From: Austropuccinia psidii
Taxonomy: Eukaryota; Basidiomycota; Pucciniomycetes; Pucciniales; Sphaerophragmiaceae
Direction of reading: 5' to 3'
Length of the DNA stretch: 64,000 nucleotides
NCBI GenBank assembly: GCA_023105745.1
Contig: JALGQZ010000015.1
Coordinates: 937,501-1,001,500, forward strand
The first letter of the stretch is position 1, and each line of letters opens with the position of its first letter. Positions 50,277 to 59,061 of this stretch are shown piece after piece. The notes below the pieces were generated by a model. That model saw only the letters and a program-made list of their open reading frames with translations. It ran no database searches and was not told where the DNA came from. Made by a program: the position numbers and the translations under genes.

Positions 50277-51173
50277 ATCAGTGTTTGCAAGCAGTCAAAA
50301 ACTTTATGTTCTTAGGGTATTTACCTTTGACTTCGCCTTGTACAAATTTGTTATCTGCTGATTTGGGCAGTTTGCCTTTGGAGGTTACAACTGGGTTAAT
50401 AATTGTAATCTTCCCTGTACAAGTGGTTAAGGTTGGTTTACCTTGTATTGAAGCAGAGTTTCGTGGTTTTCTACTCCTCTGAGTGGCTATTGGTGTCCAC
50501 TTCTTGGCTGTAATGAGGCCTTCACTAAGCCTTTTTCCTTTACCCTTTCTGCCCTCTGGTTCTGAGGGTGTCACTGGTGTGTTGGCCTGTGACTGGGTTT
50601 CAAGTGGGATGTAGTTTTCTTCCACTGAATCAAAACAGGAAAAAGAGGGCTTATGTCAGTTAAGACTTCTTAAATGGCTGGTTTTGCACGTCTAAGAATG
50701 GCCTCTGGGCTTGTATATTATTACAGTATGCCCTTGTATAATGACAATGTAATTGAATTAACAATTTCACATCAAAAATACAGCTTATGGTGTCCTGTCA
50801 CACTGTTTGTGTGTCAGTATCCCTCAGATACACTTGTGGTTTGCAAGTGTATTCTGTAAAAGTGGTTTGTATACAAGTGTTATTGAATTAACAATACACT
50901 TGACCACGTCTCAACTGATGGTTTTTCAGTCAGAGGTGTCCTTATTCAGTCAAGAATACAGGACTTTATTAGTGGCTTATGTGTTTTTATATGCAAAACA
51001 CGCCAAAAATAATAAATTACTGTGGGTATTAACCACGTAAAAATACTCTTATAATATGAGTATATATAAGAAAAAGGTAAAAATATATAAAAAATATATT
51101 TTTAAACAGAAATTACGCCTAAAAATGATAAAACAATGTGTTAATAAGTCATGAAAAAGAGGAAAGACTTACT
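49556..51173 (-). CDS. Element D ORF1, spliced protein overlapping Gag (333 aa)
   Basis: Model: exon 1 ends with the A at 51173; intron 1 is 50625-51172 (TTACAA|GTAAGT ... TTGATTCAG|TG); exon 2 is 50325-50624; intron 2 is 50257-50324 (AAAG|GTAAAT ... CACCTCAG|AG); exon 3 is 49556-50256. The joined frame is 1,002 nt. The ATG exists only after intron 1 is removed (A|TG). The protein is basic ([12 protein letters not shown] in exon 2), has the conserved block [15 protein letters not shown], and ends with a lysine-rich and coiled-coil-like tail ([14 protein letters not shown]...). No known domain is recognised. In 735 nt it is read in the +1 frame relative to Gag-Pol. Homologous, damaged versions exist in A, B and C. 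Possible roles are RNA chaperone, particle accessory factor or host-interacting protein; none is shown. Confidence 0.75.
50257..50324 (-). promoter_or_regulatory. Element D intron 2: splice switch between ORF1 and Gag-Pol
   Basis: 68 nt with donor GTAAAT, probable branch CACTGATA and acceptor CACCTCAG. Spliced RNA encodes ORF1. Retained, the ORF1 frame ends at TGA 50280-50278, and after one base the Gag-Pol ATG (50276-50274) follows (TGATATG), suiting termination-reinitiation. The equivalent introns in A, B and C also carry the Gag-Pol ATG 14-20 nt from the 3' splice site. Confidence 0.7.
50625..51172 (-). other. Element D leader intron 1
   Basis: 548 nt between PBS and ORF1 exon 2 with donor GTAAGT, a CTTAACTGAC branch-like sequence about 30 nt before the acceptor, and TTGATTCAG. 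It contains several ATGs and stops and no credible ORF. Its removal is needed to create the ORF1 start codon. It could also hold a packaging or dimerisation signal, which I cannot demonstrate. Confidence 0.6.
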
Positions 51174-51197
51174 TGTAAGGTCCAAAAAAGGTCAAAA

Positions 51198-51215
51198 AAC
51201 ACGGCCAGGCCCCCA
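51198..51215 (-). promoter_or_regulatory. Element D primer-binding-type site
   Basis: TGGGGGCCTGGCCGTGTT on the minus strand, 3 nt after the 5' LTR, conserved with A, B and C. Confidence 0.72.
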
Positions 51216-51218
51216 AAA

Positions 51219-52641
51219 TGTCAGGATGAGTCTATGTTGAAGTGGAAATAAAGCTATTTACAACTAAAACTATGACTGTGACACGTGGAAAATAGTTTAA
51301 AATAGTTTTATAAGGGTTAAAGATGGATTAATTTCATAATAAAAGGGGCTTTACTATATGAAATATAGTGGTGGTGAGCACTGTTGAAAGCCCTGGGTGC
51401 AGCTTTACCTGTTGGGTTACAATAATAAAGACTACAATACTTTAAATTAAGAGTATACCTGTTTATTACCCAAGAGTAAAACTGTTTTTGACAGTTTACT
51501 ATGTAGGGTATTCAAGAGCAGGATGAGGAAAGGCTTTTGGCTGTGAAAAGCCCTCCTTTTATCCTAAAATTGAAGTGGAAAGGCTGCTAGACCTTTCCAC
51601 GTAGAGGAAGTGAAGATTTTTCACTCTCTATGACAGGCTTGTGGTTTGCAAACAGCCTGTATACCCTGTATTGGGCTCAGATGTGGTTTTGAAACCACAT
51701 CTGGGCAGTTTTCACCAATACAGGGTGAAAATTTTCATCTGGGGACCTCACAGCCTGATTCTGACGTGTATGACGCGTTGAATTCTGTACAGAAACTGTA
51801 TGGGACCCCAGTATTGACTGACATATGAGGTATTGAAGTAAAAACATGCTTCTTCGTCTATTTGACACCTCATATTCATGGTTATGGGCTATTATCCCAT
51901 GGTAAGGCTGTATCTGACAGCAGGTGGGATTTTGACCTTAAAATGGTCATAACTCTGTCAGTTTTTGAGATATCAAGCTCAAAGTTGGTTCATTGAATAG
52001 CTCTGTATGAGCTCTACACAATGGTACACAACTTGACATGGTTATCATTAAATATGACAAAGCTATCCCATGTACAAGTATTTTTGTACATTGGCGTGGT
52101 CTGGTCAAAAGCTGTATTAAGCTTGTTTGGCCAATAACTTCTGTTGTAGTTGAGTTATGAGGAAATGGATGGCACCATCAGATAGCCCTGATTGGGCTCT
52201 TTCCAAAAAGACCCCACTTCAGGTATCTCACACTAAAACTGTAAAAGTTAGATGAGAGGTGAATGTTTTGTTCACCCTTATTTGGTCTGAATTTGACCAT
52301 AACTCAAGTAATACTGGTGCTAGCTCAGTTTGGCTGGCACCATTAGATATCCCTGGCTTAGAGCTTCATTTTGAATACCCATTTGATGGGGTTAAGCCTC
52401 TCCTTCTAGATTTTAGATGAGAGGTGAAAATTAAGGTTTATGCTCAGCAATAACTTTGTTATTTCTTGTCCTATGGTGATGGGACTTATATTTTCAGGAA
52501 GAGGTTAGTTTCCTCTTTCTTTTGATACCTTCTGAGCTAATTTGGCTCAGCTCCATGTTTTGGTGGTATTTTGGCTATACCATTGGTTTATGGTATTTTG
52601 GCTGTCATGCTTGTGCTCTGGTTTTGAGTCACAGGCTGACA
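51219..52641 (-). repeat. Element D 5' LTR
   Basis: 1,423 bp, same ends as 42958-44396. It lacks the 16-bp duplication and shows about 20 base differences by eye. Confidence 0.95.
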
Positions 52642-53976
52642 ACTTTTCTTTTTCAAATTCATATTTGTTTGTGTGTTGCTTCTTGTCAAATTCCATTTTC
52701 TTTTGCAAATTTGCTTCTTCAAACCATTTCTTTTCCATATTTCTCATTTTCTCTTCATTCCACCTCTCCCTGTCCCACTCTAAACAAGCATTATCACTGG
52801 TTCCATGGGCTAATAATCATGACTTTTGTCAGTAGGATTGATCAGAGTAACCATAAATTCAAGACATACCCTTTTTCTGTGATTCAAAACAATTTGCATA
52901 AGTAGGTGCAAACATATCCATTGACATTTTCCTAGATACACTCTTGTCATTCAAGTTAGGTGTCAATTCTTGATTATGCATTTGTGTCAAATGTGTTATG
53001 GATTGAATTTTCTGGTAAAAGGAGAAATAATCAACAATGTGATTCTTAAGTAGTAGTCTTAAATGTACTTACTGATTCATCTTGAAGGTTTTTGACTTGA
53101 ACCAAGTCATCATCACTATTAAGCAAAGGATCCACATTGAGAAGCAATTCCAAACAATTATTCTCCTTTAAAATTCAAATGAGCTTTAATTATCTCTGGT
53201 AAATTAAAAATACATGATAAATTACCTTATCAAGCAAAATATCATCATCATCATCACCATTTAAGCTGTTTTTTCTTGCAATGGGAGTGACATTGGGCTT
53301 GTGGCCAAAGAGTGAATCCATTTCAGAATAGCAAGGACACATAATTTCAAGCTTTTAACTCATTGATTTGATTCCTTTACTCTCATCTCCTTTGCTTAGT
53401 TCAGACCCAGTTGAATTTGCAAAACTTTTTTCTTCCATATACTTCTTTTTATATGTTTTCCATTGATCTTGGATGCTTCTTGAGCTAAGGTTTGGGTGAT
53501 GTCATGATTTTCTGTTGACCTCAATGGCCATAAGCTGAAACCCTTCCTGCTTTGAAAGAGGGGGCCTTCCAATTGATGTGGAACTACTAGTACCAAAACA
53601 TGACTCAAAATTTAATTTTATTGAAAGCCAATTAATTATGGTTAAATAATCAGTACCTATTAAGTCACCTTATGGATGAGGAAGGCTGGAGGTTATCTTC
53701 ATCTCTGACTTGATGTGTTGTTCTTTTGAGCAAGGCATTATTGAATGGATGAAGAAATAGAAATGGATTGTAAGCTTATTGGTTGGATTGTCAAAAATGG
53801 TGTGTGGAAGAATATGTTGTACAGTTGTGAATTTTTAATACTCATTTGGGTTAGGTTTCAAACTGAAATCCCAGATGCATGGGGTTTGGTGAAAATACCA
53901 GGGGACTCAGTTAAAATGCCATGTGATTTCCACACAAGAACCTGGGATTTGGAAGTCAAATCCTGTGTTATTTTAA

Positions 53977-54004
53977 GGTGGGATTTGGTGACTTTGACAC
54001 CCCC
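53977..54004 (-). repeat. Harbinger right TIR
   Basis: On the plus strand it starts GGTGGGATTTGGTGA and ends TTGACACCCCC, the inverse of the left TIR with three mismatches. A related subterminal GGGATTTGG repeat lies about 30 bp inside. Confidence 0.85.
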
Positions 54005-55633
54005 TATTATGCAAACACTATAGTTAGTTTTATTCATTTTTTGGACAATTAAAAAAATACTGTATTTTTAAGACCATATTAGATATCAGTATTGAGGACT
54101 GAATTTCTATTTTAACATAAAAAATACCTAAGGGGGGAAAATACATCAAATAGAGCTGGGGTACCCAGCTTCTGAGGTCTCTGAGGAATATCCATCTCCA
54201 GAGATTTTATCTATTTCTTAATTCCTGTATACATACCTATTCTTTATTATTTAAAGTATATAAATTAAAAATAATCAATTAAAAACCCTTTTGGACTATT
54301 ATCCATGGAAACCAGATGTCATTATGCTATTCCCTGAACCAATTAGGTAATGAGTTAAAAGTTCAAGAATTTGTTTAAAATTCAATTCCTAAGGTAGATC
54401 TCTAAATATTTAAGGACTAACATAGAGGGCTTAAATAATTATTCAAACAAAAAAATAATTATACCTTCATTATTTCAATTAAGCATTACACTTTAACATG
54501 ATTTTCAGTGATTCAACATGAAACACTTGCTCCTCAAAAATCTGTACAAATTGAGACCTGTGAATAAGTTCTTGGTAATAGTTATTAATTCTTTAAAAAA
54601 ATTCTATTTTTAAATAAAATAAATTTTAAAGTGTTAAATTAACTATTTCTCAATTATAAATTGGTTAGTATCCATATAAATTCACATAATTAAGTAATTA
54701 TAGCAATTCTATGTGACAAGTTATGTCACCATAACTCCAAATATGTTAAGCTGTTTCTCACAATTTAGTTCTTCCATTAGCTCCTTCTAATTTTCTTTGA
54801 GCTTTTGTAAACTTAAAGGAATCCTACTGTTTCTGTTGTAACCATGATTAATCTTATAATCATTTCAATTTATATAAATCTAAACCATGATACTACTGAA
54901 ATGTATAATGAAATTATTCTGAAAATTTTAAATATTTTGGATTTTTAAGAAGAATTAAAATCAAGAATATTTATATTCTAGAGTATTATCTTTAATATTT
55001 GATCTTACATTAAATTTCTAAAGATCTTTGTTTTAATCCTACAAGTATTCATTTAAAATCTTACTCAAAACCTTCATCTTTTTAATTATACATAGTTCAA
55101 TAATATTTTTGACCTTATATTTTTGTCTTTTATTTTTTTTAAAGCTTTCCTGTACATATTTAAGCTTATATGAGGTTTTTCTCAATTATTTTGATTAATA
55201 ACTAAGGTTGTAAGTTCCTTTCATACTTAATTTATTGAAATTTCTTTTAAAAAGAATTCTCTTTTATATTACTGTCTTAGAATAATATTTTCCAATTCTT
55301 TCTAAGTTACAAGTGCTTTATTTTAAATTGGAAACTTTGTTTTCCAAATTATTGGCTCTGGGAGTGTAATATTTTCTTTACCTTAATAAGTTAAGTAACA
55401 TATTTTTCTGATGGAATAATTATGTTTAATAATTATTAAATGATCTTATTTTTATTTTATATAAAAAAATATATTTTGTAGAAAATAATTTCATACTAAA
55501 AATTTCAAGTAATTAAAGACTTAAATGTTTTGGTTATAATAGATATTACTTTATTTTTTTAATTTTTCACACATTCATACTAAACTGGTCCAATTTTAGA
55601 CTAGTTTTCTCATAAAAAAAACTTTTCAAAAAG

Positions 55634-56310
55634 AAAAATTTGCTGTGTATTATTGAGCTGGAGGATATTTCATTATTAGAAATCCCTTTTTAGAAATTAA
55701 ATTTTTGCTTTCAAAAGAAGTTAAAAAAATATTTTTTGCTATGGTAGGTACATGTGAAGTGGGTCAATTTTTTTTATTTGAAAATACAATTGAATTTCTT
55801 TCAAAAAAACTTACATACATTTTCATAAAAAAAATTTTTTTGATGTTAGAAGTAAGTTTAATATAAGAATTTGTATTATCAGTGAATAGTTTATATGTAA
55901 TATGTGAGGAAAGAAATAAATATCAAGGTAAATTTATAATCTCCTATCTTGATTGAGTAAAAATTTTGATCAACAAAGCTTTGGTTGAAAAAATCTGGAA
56001 AGATATTTCAATTTTAGAACCAAGTTTGATCCTCAGTCTGAAAGGAGATTATACCTGGTTTGGACCTTCTACCCCTTCCAGAAGAGATATTAATATTTTT
56101 ATGGTTAATGGCTGTGAGAGAGGGGGATATCTAGAGAAATAACCTGCAAAGTCAGTCATACCTCCTGAAATGCCTTTCCTACTTCCCCCCCCCACAAGTC
56201 ATGAATTTTAGACACTTCTGGGCTGCTTTGTGGGAGCTCACCAACTTCAATATTTTGGATTTGGAATTTGAGGCTAACAGATTACCTCAAGTCACACTTT
56301 TTTTAGACCG
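55634..56310. other. AT-rich non-coding spacer
   Basis: Between the end of solo LTR E3 and the duplication flanking E2. No ORF or recognised element; a run of nine C near 56,186 stands out. Confidence 0.5.
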
Positions 56311-56315
56311 TTTTG

Positions 56316-58263
56316 TGTAAGGCTTCCCTATAAAACAATAAGTGAAAATTCCAAATTTTTAGCTTCTGGTACTGTGAATTTCATTGTGAATAAATAATAA
56401 TTAGATATTAATAAACAAAACAAAACAAGTTAAAATAATGGCCTAAAATGAAAATATTATTTATTTAAAATAAATAATCAATAAAATAAATAAAATGACT
56501 ATAAAAAGAAACATATTAATATTAGTCTTACTAATATATTCTCCAAAAGGTTATTATTGTTACAAAGAAAATTTTGTGAGATTTTATTTAAGAATAGAAT
56601 AAAAATTCATAACTAAGATATTACTATTATTAAAATAACTAATAATGTAAGTACTATCTAATATTATGCAAATGGTAATTATGATAGCTTTTAAGAGAGG
56701 TAATTATAATAAAAAGACAAAGAACCAAATTTCAAAACTGAAAAAAGAGAATTTTAAAATCAGTTATGCTGCAATTGCTAGTTAAAACTTTAAAATACTC
56801 AATTTGAAATAATATTGAATAGTTGAATTACTATTTTTACATGGAATTGAGACTTAGAGGAATTTTGCAAAATTTGAGATAATTATTTAGATATACACTA
56901 CAAGATTGGTGAATCTAACAATTATTATCTTTCTTATTGAAAAAATAAGATATTTTATTAAAGGAGAAATATTTTCATTATTTTATTTAATGTCTATTTG
57001 ATTTTTATAGCATATGAGAGGAAAACTGAGGAAGAAGGGGTATTTTTCATAATAAGGATGCTGCTACTGATTAACCAGAGGGTTAATAGTAGTTTATTCT
57101 GGTTTTTTTCCACTGGAATCAATCATTTTTTAAGGTTTAATTGTGATTAAATCAATATTACAATATTTTATCCAATCATCACAACATTCTTTGAAATTAT
57201 CATTGTAACTTTGGATTGAGGACCTCATTCTACTGGAAAATGTTATTTCATTCTGAAAGTTGATAAATCAAATTATTGGCTTTATTAATTATTATTACTT
57301 TATAAGCTGTCAAACTTAAATCATGATCATTTTTGATAATCCAAAGATGATCATTTTGTTCCTTAACTTTGAGCATTACTAAACTTTACGATTTAAATTA
57401 AATAACTATTCTGAAAGTAGATTCACATATCTCTTGGTAGCCTTACTAAGAAGCCAAAAAGATCTTATTATGTTATAAAAACTCTACTTTTTGTGAATTT
57501 TCTTGTAATCAGTCTTTTCTGTCAAAATATACTATTTTCAACTTTGAACTATGATTACTCAATTTTCTTCCTTAATTATGATGATATAAATCAAATATTT
57601 ATCCAAATATGACCTAGCAGAACCCAAATATTTTTCTTATTTTAAGCCTGGACCACTTTTGGTTCTGAATGGTTGACTGGTATGATCATTTTTATTAATC
57701 TCTCCCTATTTCTCATAGCTTTATTTATAAGATTTTTTATAAACCTCATAAATTTTTTCTTACATTAATTAAGAGATAACTTTATATTTGAATCATAAAG
57801 TTATCATTTATATCTTGAAAGATCTAAGCTAGAAACCATTGTTATATGCACTGATCCTCTAAAGTGCATATATCCAGGTATCTTGGTAATTGTTGGGTTT
57901 ACAGATATGTCATCCAAGGAGAAATATATGTAAAATTGGTTGGGGAATCCAAAGGTGTGAATTCTTTCACATTTTCATCCATCAATTTTTGATTCAAACA
58001 GGAATTTGTACCTATTTAGGCAGTTTTTCATATGATAAACTGGTATTTCCTTAAATTAAGGTTATTGAAAATTGTTTTAAAGTTATTCTACCATAATAAA
58101 TTTATTTTTATTTATTATATAAATGATTTTAATAAGTTTTTAGTAATTTGTATCATTACTTAACAAATAATTTTAAAGTATTTTTTACTTCAAATTAATA
58201 TAAAATTATATACGAAGTTTTATGTGACCTTTTTGGAAATGTGGTCATACTCAAGGGCTCACA
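56316..58263 (-). mobile_element. E2: solo LTR
   Basis: The plus strand starts TGTAAGGCTTCCCTATAAAAC and ends ATACTCAAGGGCTCACA, reverse complements of LTR ends of the B/C/E type. A perfect 5-bp duplication TTTTG flanks it (56311-56315 and 58264-58268). It is 1,948 bp, matching E3. No internal coding region; formed by LTR-LTR recombination in the usual way. Confidence 0.85.
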
Positions 58264-58268
58264 TTTTG

Positions 58269-59061
58269 AACCTCCCTTAATTACTTGAGCAGAAAACTAT
58301 CTGTGAAAAATTAATCAATTCACTGTCATTTCCAAATCGCTTCAGTTACTGGCTGATGTGCTGCTCATGATGAAAAAATTAAGCCAAAATGAGTGGCTTA
58401 ACCTTTATTTTTTAATTCTTTGGTTCAAATCAAAGTTCTGAATTCCCATATTTGAGGTTTAAAAGAAAAATTCGAAAATAAAACAAAGATGGAAATAATT
58501 ATTTTGGCAAGAAAAAAAAGATTGATTGATTGATGAAAAGGAATTTTTCAAGTTTAATTTTGATGTTCAGACTTTCTTACAAATAAAGAATGATTTATAA
58601 ACACAATACGCAGACATCTTTTGAGGAGGAAAGAAATCATATTTTGTTTTGGAAAAAATGTTGTATTATCATTGTTTAGATAATTACCTTTATTTTCAGA
58701 AAATTTTTCAAATCGTGGGAGTAAACATTCTTTTTGAAACTGCTTCAGCTGTGTTCACGTATTGTTTGCTTATGCGTTGGTGCAAAAAAACGATGATTCC
58801 AACTTGTTTTCAAAACAAAAAACGTTTTCTATCAGTGGCTGCATGGTTTTTTCCTGCTTGTGTCGACAAGATCAAAACAATCAATTTGGTTTAATAATAA
58901 ATATATTTGTCAAGTACAATTTAGCAAAGAAGCAAAGTTGTTTTTTCCTACAAAACAAATTCAATGATTTTAATGCATTACACCAATTCGACTTCCAAGC
59001 CCGAATTCAAATTTAAAATTAACGACAAAGCCAGATATGTGAAAGTGCCTTCCAATCAAAA
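58269..59061. other. Intergenic region downstream of the WDR48-like gene
   Basis: AT-rich. Short frames (58,649-59,016) lack any family signature. It probably holds the 3' end and polyadenylation region of the minus-strand gene ending at 59,062. Confidence 0.5.

Larger units (their letters stand above)
42958..52641 (-). mobile_element. Element D: complete Ty3/gypsy chromovirus-type LTR retrotransposon
   Basis: LTRs at 42958-44396 and 51219-52641 (TGTCAGG...CTGACA) are flanked by a perfect ACTTT duplication (42953-42957 and 52642-52646). It has a minus-strand PBS, an intact spliced ORF1, a 1,951-codon Gag-Pol with all catalytic motifs, and a polypurine tract. The LTRs differ at roughly 20 positions plus one 16-bp tandem duplication, so it is not brand new, but nothing in the coding region is visibly broken. 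It inserted in the Myb/SANT-like gene of the Harbinger element. Confidence 0.96.
42831..53738 (-). pseudogene. Myb/SANT-like DNA-binding protein gene split by element D
   Basis: Candidate start ATG at 53738, with an early stop or intron just after. Then RPPLSKQEGFQLM, IQDQWKTYKKKYMEEKSFAN, KLEIMCPCYSEMDSLFGHKP and NVTPIARKNSLNGDDDDD, the usual second half of a Myb/SANT-like trihelix domain in fungal transposon-linked proteins. Introns follow at about 53,161-53,225, then short exons, then a coiled-coil C-terminus (ERWNEEKMRNMEKKWFEEAN...). Element D interrupts at AAAGT. Joining across it the frame reads on without a break through a charged helix to TAA at 42831-42833. Stops near 53,496 and 53,360 suggest decay before or after D inserted. 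Likely the DNA-binding partner of the PIF transposase. Confidence 0.62.
27508..54004. mobile_element. PIF/Harbinger DNA transposon with TET/JBP-like and Myb/SANT-like cargo, interrupted by elements C and D
   Basis: The 28-bp terminal inverted repeats match at 25 positions (27508-27535 and 53977-54004) and are flanked directly by TATTA on both sides (27503-27507 and 54005-54009). PIF elements usually duplicate a 3-bp TWA, so the 5-bp repeat is either a longer duplication or a TTA in a favoured context. Subtracting C, D and one copy of each of their TSDs leaves 5,852 bp. Inside are a PIF-type transposase on the plus strand, a TET/JBP-like oxygenase on the minus strand and a Myb/SANT-like protein on the minus strand. 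It inserted into solo LTR E3. Transposase and oxygenase are decayed; the Myb/SANT reading is better preserved. Confidence 0.8.
15232..55628 (+). mobile_element. E3: solo LTR, outermost layer of the nest, in three pieces
   Basis: The pieces are 15232-15275 (starts TGTGAGAATTGAGG), 27221-27507 and 54010-55628 (ends ...CTTTTCA). Removing element B and the Harbinger element with one TSD copy each leaves 1,950 bp, matching solo LTR E2 (1,948 bp) and close to E1 (1,908 bp). The flanks carry a perfect 5-bp duplication AAAAG (15227-15231 and 55629-55633). Internal matches to the E1/C LTR family include a block near 27,330-27,460 (TATGTGGTATTGA, ACCACCTC, TGGAGCTACC, read on the minus strand) and AGAGCTGGGGTACCCAGCT near 54,153. 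The exact 3' end rests mainly on the TSD and length. Confidence 0.75.

Noticed and set aside
44550..50482. Many plus-strand frames of 60-156 codons across element D
   Set aside because: They are antisense to Gag-Pol, vary in frame and carry no motif.
50278..50625. Free-standing 115-aa ORF starting at 50,625 and 244-aa ORF starting at 50,290
   Set aside because: Their first codons are GTG and TTG, not ATG. Both are better explained as exons 2 and 3 of spliced ORF1.
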